A stretch of 64,000 bases of DNA from Pedobacter psychrodurus (GCF_004331735.1 NZ_SJSO01000014.1:1-64000); one strand, 5' to 3'; counted from the stretch's first letter, positions 1-9,281 are shown. Program-made: numbers and translations. Notes: generated by a model from the letters alone, not told the origin.

Positions 1-463
1 ATCGTGTGGACACATCTTTTACTATTGATTTTTTTAGGCATTTTGCTGACCAACTTTAATAAAGTACAGGCTTTACCGAAGAACGCCGTCAATCTCAAGT
101 GGCAGCAGAATCAAAAAAACAGATGCAGAAAAGAACAAATAGCACTACCAAGCCTGAAACGCAGTGGTTTTGTGTTCGAAGTTTGTAAAAACTTTCACTT
201 AGCAATACCAACACAAAACAAAGTGCCGCTGTTTTTTTGATGAGCGCGGGGCGGTGACAAGCCACATTGCTAGATTGACAAAGCGCTTTGGGTACTTTGG
301 CGCTCCAAAGTACCATGCCCTAGCGGCAAAGAGCGAAAAAAAATCAACATTTATCTTCAAAATATAGTTTTTAAGGAATCAGTGCTTGTTAATAGCAGGA
401 AAGATGCTGACCACGAAGTAGCTATTGGCCTTTAAAACGCTAATAAAGATGTGTCCACACGAT
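1..463. repeat. Inverted-repeat-bounded non-coding element, possibly cut by the window edge
   Basis: The first 18 bases (ATCGTGTGGACACATCTT) recur as an exact reverse complement at 446-463. Between them lies a perfect 12-bp palindrome (CAAAGCGCTTTG, 279-290) followed at once by a hairpin with a 10-bp stem (GGTACTTTGG / CCAAAGTACC, 291-314, loop CGCT). Short open frames exist on both strands, but none resembles a protein. A MITE-like or decayed transposon remnant fits, because perfect inverted ends enclose a non-coding body. The left end sits exactly at the window edge, so the true boundary and any target duplication cannot be seen. Confidence 0.45.
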
Positions 464-530
464 AGGCCTGCGCGGGAAAGACGAATTCGTTTAAACCAAC
501 AAATATTAAATCTAAACAACAGAAATCTCT

Positions 531-560
531 TTTGTAGTAAAAAATTAAGTCCTATTTTTG
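531..560 (+). promoter_or_regulatory. Bacteroidota-type promoter
   Basis: TTTG at 531-534 and TATTTTTG at 553-560 are separated by 18 bases, matching the -33 TTTG and -7 TAnnTTTG consensus of the Bacteroidota primary sigma factor. The -7 element ends four bases before the ATG at 565, so the predicted transcript begins at or next to the start codon. Confidence 0.6.
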
Positions 561-564
561 CGGC

Positions 565-906
565 ATGTCGTCTAAATATAAGATTTTATACTTTTTCCAA
601 AATTCTGATACCGCTATTCTAGAAATTCAGCGTCTTGGCCTGCCACACAATGCAGATGCAGAAGCGACCTACCACTGGCTTTATTTTGATAAAATTACGG
701 GGTCGTTGATTAAATTATGGTTCAGATCGATGGATTCTTCTACCGAAATTGAAGAACGTTATTTTGAGCAGGGTTACCTTAAATTCAATAAAACAGAGGC
801 TACATATATCGAAAAACACAATTCTTCGCAGCAAAAACTCACTAATATGGGCAATAGAGTTATTGGAGATGAAATAAGTGCTTTATTAGAAAACTATCTG
901 AAATAA
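565..906 (+). CDS. Hypothetical protein, 113 residues
   Basis: A small soluble protein with no signal peptide or membrane segment and no family I recognise. It has a mixed charged composition, with WLYFDKITGSLIKLWFRSMD near the middle and an amphipathic C-terminal helix ending ISALLENYLK. A good promoter directly precedes the ATG, which is the main reason to accept it as real. It converges on the next gene, with only one base between the two stop codons. The function is unknown. Confidence 0.7.
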   Translation: MSSKYKILYFFQNSDTAILEIQRLGLPHNADAEATYHWLYFDKITGSLIKLWFRSMDSSTEIEERYFEQGYLKFNKTEATYIEKHNSSQQKLTNMGNRVIGDEISALLENYLK

Positions 907-907
907 T

Positions 908-1510
908 TTAGGGCATCTCTGGCAGTTCTGATTCTAAACCAACTTTACTTAAAGGATAACGAGAAGCATGGAAATCCTGAAGGGAGCGACAAAAACCAGG
1001 ATACCACTCTTGTTTATGCATGCTTTCTAAAAGTTGCGCACAGGCGAGTACATCGGCGTCAGCCTGATGCAGGGCATGGGCAACAAAATTAACCACATCC
1101 CAAATGCCTTCCATCATAAAAAACCGAAAGGTAGATAGTATTGCAGACCATTGTACTTTTTTAGCTTGAAGCAAAAAGAATCGCGAAACAGGGCTGCATA
1201 AACGTTTAAAAGCCATATAATCCTCTTCTGCACCTTCCAGATTTAATAGGCCATCACTATAGGGTAAATTTACAATTTCTGCAGCAATTTTATCGCGGCC
1301 ATGGAAGTAAACACTCCCTGCACAAATAGAAGATATCGATATCAGCGCTAAATGATCGTAGATTTCGGGATGCATTTTCAACTTGCCATTGCGTACAAAT
1401 ACCAGTCCGCCTTTTTTAGTTGTGCCAGGCTGGGTGTTCATAACCGATAAGCTTAAAAGCTCAAATTCATCAGCAAAATTAAGTGCCATTACAAATTGTG
1501 CAGCAGCCAT
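908..1510 (-). CDS. Hypothetical protein, about 200 residues
   Basis: A soluble protein of unknown function; no motif or family is recognised. It has Cys and Trp residues in the C-terminal half (KVQWSAIL, QEWYPGFCRS) and no export signal. The open frame extends upstream to a TTG at 1579, but that TTG is the end of a TATTTTTG sequence (minus strand, 1577-1584) that looks like a -7 promoter element. I therefore prefer the in-frame ATG at 1510 (MAAAQFVMALNFADEF); the longer 223-residue form remains possible. Confidence 0.6.
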   Translation of the reverse strand: MAAAQFVMALNFADEFELLSLSVMNTQPGTTKKGGLVFVRNGKLKMHPEIYDHLALISISSICAGSVYFHGRDKIAAEIVNLPYSDGLLNLEGAEEDYMAFKRLCSPVSRFFLLQAKKVQWSAILSTFRFFMMEGIWDVVNFVAHALHQADADVLACAQLLESMHKQEWYPGFCRSLQDFHASRYPLSKVGLESELPEMP

Positions 1511-1778
1511 AAAAGCGCTTCGATCAAGCGGTTTGGTGTTTATAACAGGTTTCTGAATTGAAAAAATAGAGAGTTGCAAAAATATTTAATTTGTTTGGTT
1601 CCGTCCGAGTATATCGACAGCGGCAAAAATAAAAATCCAATCCAGAAAATAACTATATAAAACGTTCCTAATGCTGGTTAGAAAGGTAATCAACTAAAAA
1701 TGAGATGGAAATTTTTTCAACCTTTTTGTTCAGTAAATTTGCATCTTCCATTTTGATGTCAGGATGGAAAAATCAGGC

Positions 1779-1805
1779 AAAAAAAAAGCAGGACTAAATC
1801 CTGCT
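1779..1805 (-). terminator. Rho-independent terminator of the cold-shock gene
   Basis: On the minus strand, stem AGCAGGA / TCCTGCT with loop TTTAG is followed by a run of T. It lies just beyond the stop codon of the cold-shock gene. Confidence 0.8.
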
Positions 1806-1825
1806 CAAAATCTTTTGGGGAAGAA

Positions 1826-2014
1826 TTAAACAACTCTTACTTTAACTGCATTAAGGCCTTTTTTGCCTTCTTGAACTTCGTATTCAACTGTATCATTCTC
1901 TCTGATTTCATCAATCAGGCCTGATGCATGCACAAAAATCTCAGATCCGCTTTCTTCTTTAATAAAGCCAAAGCCTTTTTCTGAGTTAAAAAATTTTACT
2001 GTTCCGTTTTTCAT
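1826..2014 (-). CDS. Cold-shock domain protein (CspA family)
   Basis: A 62-residue single cold-shock domain, a five-stranded OB fold that binds single-stranded RNA and DNA and melts RNA structure. RNP1 (KGFGFI) and RNP2 (EIFVHASGL) are both present, and the length is usual for the family. The frame is open for 24 more codons upstream, but the domain begins at MKNGTVKFFN and the upstream residues look like random leader, so the start is placed at 2014. The gene stands alone with its own terminator. The roughly 160-base upstream gap could carry the long structured leader typical of cold-shock mRNAs. TAATTTTG at 2068-2075 (minus strand) is a possible -7 element. Confidence 0.92.
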   Translation of the reverse strand: MKNGTVKFFNSEKGFGFIKEESGSEIFVHASGLIDEIRENDTVEYEVQEGKKGLNAVKVRVV

Positions 2015-2177
2015 TATACTGGATGTTTTTAAATTAAAAACCAAAAATAGGATTAAAACCCAAAAACCAAAATTACTGGCAAACAAAATTGCTAATTATG
2101 CACAAAAGATTTACAACTGTAAAGATTATCGCTGCCATTTTACAGTCTAAGGTACTAACTGCGAATGTTTAGGAATG

Positions 2178-2468
2178 TTAAAAAGATTTTCCTTGCGTAA
2201 TGGAAGAATACCAATTAATTGGGTGCGACCTCAAATTCATGCCATCACTCTCAATATGATATAAGATAATGGGCATACTGAAATCGACAAAACGCTCTAC
2301 CTGTCTGGATAGTTTACCGAGAAAATCTATACTCGATATGCCTTCCTTTAAATGAACGTAAATTACACTGCCTGTTTTAAACTCAAAGCGTTCTACCACT
2401 CCTGGCCACTCTGCTTTTATCCTGGTGAGGAAAGCTTTGATTTTGGGTTCTTCTTTTAGATTTTCCAT
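2178..2468 (-). CDS. Hypothetical protein, 96 residues
   Basis: A small soluble protein beginning MENLKEEPKIKAFLTRIK. The pattern of a helix followed by alternating hydrophobic stretches (VVERFEFKTGSVIYVHL) suggests a compact alpha/beta fold. No export signal and no family recognised. It lies upstream of the cold-shock gene on the same strand but about 160 bases away, so co-transcription is uncertain. Confidence 0.6.
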   Translation of the reverse strand: MENLKEEPKIKAFLTRIKAEWPGVVERFEFKTGSVIYVHLKEGISSIDFLGKLSRQVERFVDFSMPIILYHIESDGMNLRSHPINWYSSITQGKSF

Positions 2469-3028
2469 AAGCTTATCAGGTTATTTAATATATGCTAATT
2501 TAAAGAATTATTCCAAATAAGATTAATTGTAACAGCACCTATACAATTAAGTTACAAAAAACCCATAAAGCAGAAAAGAGTTTAAAAACACAGGCAATTC
2601 GATGCTTTTTTAATTAAAAACCGAACATCAAAAGATTATTATTCAGAAGTAGAACAAATACAATGTTACAAGAACAATTTAGTCACGGAAATACAGAAAG
2701 TATGAAACGCCTAAAAGAAAATAAGTAATGGCAATGGCATTAACGATCCCCACCTACGCGAGGATGACGAATCTTTAAATAAAATCTGGTCTTAGCATCT
2801 CGCTAAGACCGCAGTGGAGAAATCTTTGAGCTATCCAATAAACATAGTTTAAAGATTTCTCCATTTCGCTATGCTCCAGTCGAAATGACGACTCATTTTT
2901 ACAATCTGTAATTGGTAAATGATTGGGAATCGTAATGCTTTAGCTAGATTTGTATGAAGCTTTAAGATCCCCGCCTGCGCGAGGATGACGGACCTGCGGG
3001 TTACTTTACAGAAGCGACCAAAACATAA
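2469..3028. repeat. Gene-free gap filled with palindromic repeats
   Basis: No gene. It contains fragments of the GTCATTCCCGC repeat family in reverse orientation (2744-2769 and 2921-2990), a hairpin with a 9-bp stem (GGTCTTAGC / GCTAAGACC, 2788-2810), and a GTCATTTCGA-family unit (about 2816-2890) in which GAGAAATCTTT and AAAGATTTCTC face each other. It lies beyond the 3' end of the galactan operon. Confidence 0.7.
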
Positions 3029-5461
3029 TTACTTAACCGAAACAATTTCTATGTTTCCATTTTCTAATCCTTTCCCTTTAACATTCAACTGTATCATACC
3101 ACCATTTTTATCAGACTGTACCACTACCACTAACTTTCCGCTGAAAAGTTTCATTGTTGGTTTCACGAAAGATTCTAAGGAAGTGGCATCGCCATTACAA
3201 ACGGCTTTGAATATCCCCGCTCCCTTAACTTCAAAATTCAAAGCGTTTATAGCTGTTGGACAAGGTATACCGTTTTGATCAACTACCGATACGGTTACAA
3301 AAGACAAATCTTTTCCGTCGGCCGTAATTTCTTTTCTGTCTGGTGTTAACACAATTTTATAAGGTTTACCAGCTGTAATTACCTTTTCTTCTGCTACAGA
3401 TTTTCCATTGCTATCAAATGCAATAACTTTTAATGTTCCAGGTTCATATTTTACATCCATCCACATCAATCTGTAGCGGTTTTGTGGTGACGATTTATCT
3501 TTTTTACGCACACCCAAGCTTTTACCATTCAAGAAAAGTTCGGCACTATCGTAACTGGTGTATACAAAAACAGGTGTAGTTTCGCCTTCTCTTCCTTCCC
3601 AGTTCCAATGAGGGAGTAAATGTAGTGTGGGTTTTGTTTTGTTCCAACGGCTTCTGTACAAGTAATAACGATCTTTAGGCAAACCTGCGAGATCGGAAAT
3701 CCCGAAATAAGAACTTCTTGAAGGCCAGCTGCTATCGTATGGGGTAGGTTCACCGAGGTAATCGAAACCTGTCCATACAAATTCGCCGATTACCCAAGGT
3801 TTATCATCCTGCATTACAAAATCATCATCAGGTACATTAGACCAGCTGCAATATTCCAGATCATAAGAAGAAGACTGAAAATCAGGATATTGTTTATCAA
3901 ATCCTTTTACAACCGGAAATTTATATATTCCTCTTGAGCTTACCGTTGATGCCGTTTCCGACCCCAATATAAATCCCTGCGGAAAAACTTTATTGGCTTC
4001 TTCGTACAGGTGAACCCGATAATTTAAGCCTGGAATGTCCATTAGCGCACCAAAGCCCGATTGCATAGTTGCTTTAACCTGATCCATCCCTACCGTAACA
4101 GGGCGTGTAGGATCTTCGCGGTGAAAAATCTCCTGAAGCCATTTAGCCCTTTTAACACCTTCGGCACCAAACTGATCGGGCACTTCATTTCCAGAGCTCC
4201 ACATCACAATACAGGGGTGGTTTTTATTGGCTTGCACCAGATTTACAATATCTTTTTCGGCATCGGTATTGAAATATAAATGATAACCATTTTCTACTTT
4301 GGCTTTTGCCCATTCATCGAAACTTTCGGCAAGAAACATAAATCCCATTTCATCGCACAGCTCCAATTGCTCGGGCGAAGGCATATTGTGCGAACTTCTG
4401 ATGGCATCACAGCCCATTTCTTTTAAAATGCTTAATTGTCTTCTTAAAGCAGCTGTATTGATGGCGGCACCAAGTGGGCCAAGATCGTGATGTAAACAAA
4501 CGCCTTTAAACTTTCTTACCTGACCATTGAGGCTAAATCCTACACCTGCATTAAAATTGATTGTTCTGATCCCAAATCTTGTTTTCACCACATCCTTCAA
4601 AACGTTTCCTTCATACACACTCGATACTGAAGTGTACAAATAAGGCCTTTCCGGACTCCAAAGCTTAGGATTTCTGATTGCCATGTTCTGATCTGTTTCG
4701 TTGCCAAAAATGTTTTTTGCCGTATCAATAGCCACCTGTTTACCCAAACTATCTAAAATTTGAGTAACCACTCGAACACCATTACCTGTTAATTTGGTTT
4801 TGATATTTACTTTCGCAAATTCTTTCTTCACTACAGGAGTGGTTACGGTGATTCCCCATTGATCGATGCTTTTTTCTTCTTTGATGATCAGATGCACGTT
4901 GCGGTACAAGCCTGCTCCTGGATACCAGCGTGAAGATTTGGGCATATTCTTCAAATGGATAGCGAGTAAATTATCATTCGCTTTAAGGTCATTTGTAATA
5001 TCAATATAAAAATAATTGTAGCCGTAATTCCATTGTCCAACCAATTTTCCGTTTAGGTAAACCCGAGGCTCACTCATGGCGCCATCAATCTGAAGCAGCA
5101 CTTTCTGGTTTGCTTTAAGTGTTGGGAGATTCAGTTTTTTCCTATACCAGCCTTCACCAATATAAGGTAAAGCGCCTGTTCTACCTGTTTTTTCGCTTGC
5201 CTTTGTTTCGCCATTTTGAGTGATCGCCGTTACCTGCTTGTCTATTTCTTTATCAAAAGGCCCGCTAATGGCCCAATCGTGTGGAACGGTAACAGTTTCC
5301 CAACGCGTATCATTAAAAGTGGCTTCGGCTGCATTGGGAAAATTTCCCTTTGAGAATTTCCAACCTTCGTCAAGTAAAATTTCAGTCCGTTGTGCGGAGG
5401 CATTTAAATAAGCAAGGCTAACCATAAAAATGGTAAAAAATATTTTTTTCAATCGGAACAT
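3029..5461 (-). CDS. GH2 beta-galactosidase, exported
   Basis: An 810-residue exo-glycosidase that removes galactose from the non-reducing end of galacto-oligosaccharides by the retaining mechanism. A signal peptide (MFRLKKIFFTIFMVSLAYLNASAQ) leads to the periplasm. The GH2 sandwich (about 30-190), Ig-like linker, TIM barrel (about 300-590) and C-terminal beta domains follow. The acid/base is E426 in SSGNEVPD and the nucleophile is E560 in VIGEFVWTGFDYLGEPTPYD, a context typical of Bacteroidota GH2 galactosidases with DUF4982-like tails. It is the last gene of the locus, 11 bases after the GH-A enzyme. With GH53 upstream, beta-1,4-galactobiose and -triose are the likely substrates. Family assignment is firm; linkage is inferred from context. 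Confidence 0.92.
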   Translation of the reverse strand: MFRLKKIFFTIFMVSLAYLNASAQRTEILLDEGWKFSKGNFPNAAEATFNDTRWETVTVPHDWAISGPFDKEIDKQVTAITQNGETKASEKTGRTGALPYIGEGWYRKKLNLPTLKANQKVLLQIDGAMSEPRVYLNGKLVGQWNYGYNYFYIDITNDLKANDNLLAIHLKNMPKSSRWYPGAGLYRNVHLIIKEEKSIDQWGITVTTPVVKKEFAKVNIKTKLTGNGVRVVTQILDSLGKQVAIDTAKNIFGNETDQNMAIRNPKLWSPERPYLYTSVSSVYEGNVLKDVVKTRFGIRTINFNAGVGFSLNGQVRKFKGVCLHHDLGPLGAAINTAALRRQLSILKEMGCDAIRSSHNMPSPEQLELCDEMGFMFLAESFDEWAKAKVENGYHLYFNTDAEKDIVNLVQANKNHPCIVMWSSGNEVPDQFGAEGVKRAKWLQEIFHREDPTRPVTVGMDQVKATMQSGFGALMDIPGLNYRVHLYEEANKVFPQGFILGSETASTVSSRGIYKFPVVKGFDKQYPDFQSSSYDLEYCSWSNVPDDDFVMQDDKPWVIGEFVWTGFDYLGEPTPYDSSWPSRSSYFGISDLAGLPKDRYYLYRSRWNKTKPTLHLLPHWNWEGREGETTPVFVYTSYDSAELFLNGKSLGVRKKDKSSPQNRYRLMWMDVKYEPGTLKVIAFDSNGKSVAEEKVITAGKPYKIVLTPDRKEITADGKDLSFVTVSVVDQNGIPCPTAINALNFEVKGAGIFKAVCNGDATSLESFVKPTMKLFSGKLVVVVQSDKNGGMIQLNVKGKGLENGNIEIVSVK

Positions 5462-5472
5462 GTAATTGACGG

Positions 5473-8040
5473 TTATTTTAAATAGATAGATTCGATAGTA
5501 ATATTAGTTGGTTTAGTGGTATTTCCATAACCAAATGTGATTTCAAATTTTTCAGCATTCTTCAGACTAAAAGCAGATCGGTCTGGCGACTGATAATAAA
5601 GTGGTAAAAAGCCAGGATAAGGGCGTGGAAGCAACAACTGTTTATCGTTTTTAAGCTGATTTAACGGAATTTCGATCGATTGAAAACCTTTCATTGCTTG
5701 GATTTCAGTCGCAAAAAAATGTGCATCAGTATCAATTAAACCGATTTTAATCTTTGTGTTTTCTGTATTTGCTTTAATCTTGATCACCAATATTTTTAAA
5801 TTATTCAGCTCTGCAGTCCTCCCAGCCATTTTATCTACAAAGAAGCTTTGAAAACCCATCAATTGACCTGTTTTTGGCTTATTCATGGAGAGTTTCAGGT
5901 TCAATACCGATGGATTTTCTTCTGAAACATATTCAACTTTATTGTTTCCCCAATCAGGATTATAAATATTGATATTTTTTCCATCTATGCCTGCATTGAA
6001 GATTTCTACAATGGCATCTTTAGCTGCCACATAGGTCTGGTAACTTTCAGTTTCGAGTTTATCCCAGGCATTGGGATTTCCTTTTACATTTGCTGGAAAA
6101 GTGATGTAATCGCCATTTACTTTATGGACGATGATCTGATATTTCAGCAGACCATTTCTCACCAGTTCAGCAGGAATTGTTGCGCTATACTGGTATTCCT
6201 GATTTTTTTGTAAAGGAATATTTTTCACGCGGTTTACAGCATTTAGCTGAACAAAGGCAGAATCTTTCAAACCTAAACCCAAAATTTCTGCATTGATTTG
6301 TAAAGCTATATCTTCTGAAACTGTTGTTAAAGTCTGATGTTTCACAAAAACACCACCTGTTGAAGCTTTTGGCGCAACAAATTCACCCAAGGCTATATTC
6401 TGACTAATGCTTTGGGCGTTCAGATTGCTTTTCAAATTTTTCTTAGTCAAAAGATAAGCACCTGGAGAAACACTAAAACGATGTTCAACAGCTGCTGAAT
6501 TAAAAGTATTGCCTTGATTTAATCCTTTGACTGTAAAACCAGAGCCTAGATCAGGAAGATCAATATCGATTGGTAAAGTAGACCAGATAATCTGTGTGAC
6601 TTCTTTTTTTGGTGAAGCTTTTTCAAAAGAATCTCTGATCTGAATCGCATCTGGCATAACCTCTAAACGCCATACTCCAGTGGCGAGCTGATCGATAAAA
6701 TAAGCCCCTCTACCCTCATATTGTACAATTCTGGAGCTTCCCACGCCTGCAATATGCTTCAGCTTTCGGGCATTGACTACTTTCGACGTAGTTGTATTGG
6801 TATAATAAAATTCCTCAGCGGTACTCATTTCACTTAGCGAATTTTTGTAATCAATTTTAAAAGGGCCAAAAGTATTACCGTTGTTCAACGTATCTAAACG
6901 GGTAGTTTGGTGAAAAACCTTTGAAGCAATTAACATACTAATCGCTTTTGATGGCGTATAAGCAAGATTTAAATAATGGGTTTGATATTCGGTATTGGCA
7001 TAAGCGGTTGCCATCGGATCGTAGGCAAATTGTGTAGCCCATTGGAAACCTGCAGCCCTGAAACTTCTAGCCATTGCAGGGTACATGATCGGAGCCATCA
7101 CATCACCCGCATCAAATTCGTAAACGGCTTTAGCACGATTTTTAAACGCTGGAATAGAATCGAAAGGAATTTTATATTTCGCCACATTCGGAAGGTAATT
7201 GCCCTGCAAAGTATGTCCGGCAACTAAACCTGTTGGGTACCATTGAAAGGTATGCCCCTGAACATTTGCTTTTACAATGGCATCAGCATACCAAGGCGAT
7301 TCGCTGATGTTATAGAAAATGGGTTTGGTCCAACCAGTACTTTTTATGGCGGCTGTCATGCGGTTAACATATTCGGTTGCTCTTTCTTTCGGGCCATTAT
7401 GATGAGGTTCGTTGTTGATCTCTGCTGCTAAAATAGCAACATCCTGTTGATAGGTTAAACCCGTGTATGGATTTTTATGTTTAAAAAACTGCTTTAAGTA
7501 GTTTTCCTGAGCTTTAAAAGCGGCTTCACTAACAACCGATTTATCTTTTCCGTATTTATTAACAAAGCTCCCGGTATTTTCATCTTTTTCCGGATAACCG
7601 TTTCCCCAAAAAGCAATCGGTGTAACCAAAGTTTTGATCTTACGTTTCTTAAGTTCTGCTAATAAAAAATCGAAAAGACGTAAATGCTCGTTATTGATCA
7701 GGTTTCCTTCAGCATCTGATATTTCCTGATCCCAAACATGCACACGGAAAGCATCTAAACCCAACCTTGAGAAATGATACACATCGTCTTTTATCGCTTG
7801 TTCGGCAGTTACACCCATCCTTACAATGGCCCGGTTACCGTATGCAAAAGGCGCAGTATAGTTTGTACCGAAAAAAGCAGCTTCCTTATTATCCTTCTCC
7901 CAGCGGATTACACCCGATGCATCTACATAAACACCTTGTTTATTTTGCGCATGGGCAAGTGTTGCAAATAGCAAAAAAACAACGATCCCCCAACCCCCTA
8001 GAGGGGGCTTTGACTTTCTATCGTTTATGTATAATTTCAT
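5473..8040 (-). CDS. Exported clan GH-A glycoside hydrolase of unassigned family (GH5-like)
   Basis: An 855-residue protein with a signal peptide ending AHAQ. Residues about 35-400 form a GH5-like TIM barrel: WDQEISDAEGNLINNEHL, the strand-4 motif AAEINNEP with likely acid/base E211, and VYEFDAGD with likely nucleophile E308. Beta-sandwich domains follow; the last (about 680-855) resembles a carbohydrate-binding jelly roll. It lies between GH53 and GH2 in the galactan operon, so a second galactosidase is plausible; newer exo-beta-galactosidase families such as GH147 also fall in clan GH-A. I cannot name the family. Residues 9-19 of the signal peptide are encoded by a copy of a dispersed intergenic repeat, which is unusual. 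Confidence 0.8.
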   Translation of the reverse strand: MKLYINDRKSKPPLGGWGIVVFLLFATLAHAQNKQGVYVDASGVIRWEKDNKEAAFFGTNYTAPFAYGNRAIVRMGVTAEQAIKDDVYHFSRLGLDAFRVHVWDQEISDAEGNLINNEHLRLFDFLLAELKKRKIKTLVTPIAFWGNGYPEKDENTGSFVNKYGKDKSVVSEAAFKAQENYLKQFFKHKNPYTGLTYQQDVAILAAEINNEPHHNGPKERATEYVNRMTAAIKSTGWTKPIFYNISESPWYADAIVKANVQGHTFQWYPTGLVAGHTLQGNYLPNVAKYKIPFDSIPAFKNRAKAVYEFDAGDVMAPIMYPAMARSFRAAGFQWATQFAYDPMATAYANTEYQTHYLNLAYTPSKAISMLIASKVFHQTTRLDTLNNGNTFGPFKIDYKNSLSEMSTAEEFYYTNTTTSKVVNARKLKHIAGVGSSRIVQYEGRGAYFIDQLATGVWRLEVMPDAIQIRDSFEKASPKKEVTQIIWSTLPIDIDLPDLGSGFTVKGLNQGNTFNSAAVEHRFSVSPGAYLLTKKNLKSNLNAQSISQNIALGEFVAPKASTGGVFVKHQTLTTVSEDIALQINAEILGLGLKDSAFVQLNAVNRVKNIPLQKNQEYQYSATIPAELVRNGLLKYQIIVHKVNGDYITFPANVKGNPNAWDKLETESYQTYVAAKDAIVEIFNAGIDGKNINIYNPDWGNNKVEYVSEENPSVLNLKLSMNKPKTGQLMGFQSFFVDKMAGRTAELNNLKILVIKIKANTENTKIKIGLIDTDAHFFATEIQAMKGFQSIEIPLNQLKNDKQLLLPRPYPGFLPLYYQSPDRSAFSLKNAEKFEITFGYGNTTKPTNITIESIYLK
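7985..8010 (-). repeat. CCCCCTCTAGGGGG repeat inside a signal-peptide coding region
   Basis: On the minus strand, CCCCC-TCTA-GGGGG followed by TTGGGGGATC is a copy of a G/C-block palindrome seen again in opposite orientation at 8155-8177. Here it is in frame and encodes the S-K-P-P-L-G-G-W-G stretch at the start of the GH-A enzyme. Confidence 0.6.
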
Positions 8041-8154
8041 ATTACAAGTTGGTAAAATGTATTTGATTTAAGGCTTTGTTTTTTTTGCCTGGTACACGTC
8101 TTCAAGTACCAATTTGTCTGATTCGTGGAGATACGAACCACTGCATCGAACTTT

Positions 8155-8177
8155 TACTCCCCTTTAGGGGCTGGGGG
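8155..8177 (+). repeat. CCCCTTTAGGGG repeat abutting the GH53 stop codon
   Basis: CCCC-TTTA-GGGG (8159-8170) followed by CTGGGGG, inverted relative to the copy at 7985-8010. The repeat runs directly into the stop codon of the GH53 gene at 8178-8180. Confidence 0.6.
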
Positions 8178-9230
8178 CTAAGGCAGAAACGCATCCATTG
8201 CAACTGTTGGCTTGCCCGTATCATCAAAAGCACCCAATTTATAACCGCTCCAGCTATTGTAAGATTGTGGTTCCCAATAAAAAACCCCCAAACCTTTATT
8301 ATTTGGCAACGATTTATTCTTCGCGATTAAGTCTTTAATAAAAGCTTTGCAGGCTACTGCTTCTGAAACCGGCATTCCCAATTCGCAGATCATTACTTCC
8401 GATCCATAACGCGAAACCATATCGGTCATATTGGTTAAACACTGGGTATTTTTTGCCGACCAATCAGTAGCTGTAGGGTACATCGACATTCCGATTACAT
8501 CCCATTTGGCACCATTATTCTTTAATCCATCAAATATCCACCTAAATAAACTGTTATCATAACCATTAGAAATATGCACCACTACTTTCGAACTTGAATT
8601 TACCGCTTTTACGCCGTTATAGCCTGAAAGCACCAAATCTGCAAAGTTTTTCATATTTGTAGAGGCTTTTCCATCATTCCATAACATGCCATTATTGGTT
8701 TCGTTACCTACCTGAACCCATTCAGGTACAATTTTATTGGTTTTTAAAACCGTTAAAACCTCAACAGTATGGTTGTAAACCGAAGTTTTTAAGGCTGCAA
8801 AATCTTGTGTTGCCCATGCGGCAGGTTTGTTTTGCTGGCCGGGGTCTGCCCACGAATCACTGTAATGAAAATCGATTAACAAACGCATGTTCATGGCTTT
8901 TGCTCTTTTAGCCTTAGCTAACACATCGGCAGTATTGCAATAACCCGCCGTTGGATTCACCCACACCCTAAGGCGAATGGTATTGATACCCTTATCTTTT
9001 AAAATTTTCAGCAGATCCTCTTGTGCTCCGGCAGCGTTGTAAAACTTTTTACCCGCAGCTTCCATTTCAGTCAACCAACTTACATCGGCACCTAAGGCAT
9101 AAGTACCAATTGGATCTGGCTCAGGATAAATCTGTGTTTCGCCTTTGATTGTTTTTTTGCACGCGGTATTTATAACTAATAGCAACAAAATAATGCACAG
9201 CCAGTTAACGTTTTTTATTTTTTTAAACAT
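8178..9230 (-). CDS. GH53 arabinogalactan endo-beta-1,4-galactanase, lipoprotein
   Basis: A 350-residue GH53 enzyme that cleaves internal beta-1,4 bonds of galactan, the side chain of pectic rhamnogalacturonan I. The lipoprotein signal ends in INTAC with C24, followed by lysines. Family motifs run in order: LGADVSWLTEME, GINTIRLRVWVNP, LLIDFHYSDSWADPG, then acid/base E177 in WVQVGNETN and nucleophile E283 in MICELGMP, then FYWEPQSYNSW. It probably sits on the cell surface and makes the oligosaccharides that SusC/SusD take up. This is the best single pointer to the substrate of the locus. Confidence 0.95.
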   Translation of the reverse strand: MFKKIKNVNWLCIILLLLVINTACKKTIKGETQIYPEPDPIGTYALGADVSWLTEMEAAGKKFYNAAGAQEDLLKILKDKGINTIRLRVWVNPTAGYCNTADVLAKAKRAKAMNMRLLIDFHYSDSWADPGQQNKPAAWATQDFAALKTSVYNHTVEVLTVLKTNKIVPEWVQVGNETNNGMLWNDGKASTNMKNFADLVLSGYNGVKAVNSSSKVVVHISNGYDNSLFRWIFDGLKNNGAKWDVIGMSMYPTATDWSAKNTQCLTNMTDMVSRYGSEVMICELGMPVSEAVACKAFIKDLIAKNKSLPNNKGLGVFYWEPQSYNSWSGYKLGAFDDTGKPTVAMDAFLP

Positions 9231-9281
9231 TTTCTATTCTTTTTAAAGCAAGTATTGAACTTATTTTTTTATCTAACTCGG

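Noticed and set aside
4-240. 78-codon plus-strand frame at the window start
   Set aside because: Starts inside the 18-bp inverted repeat and overlaps the frame on the other strand; it looks like chance.
95-316. 73-codon frame on the minus strand in the left element
   Set aside because: Begins in the hairpin, has low-complexity hydrophobic content, and lies within a repeat-like element; no coding support.
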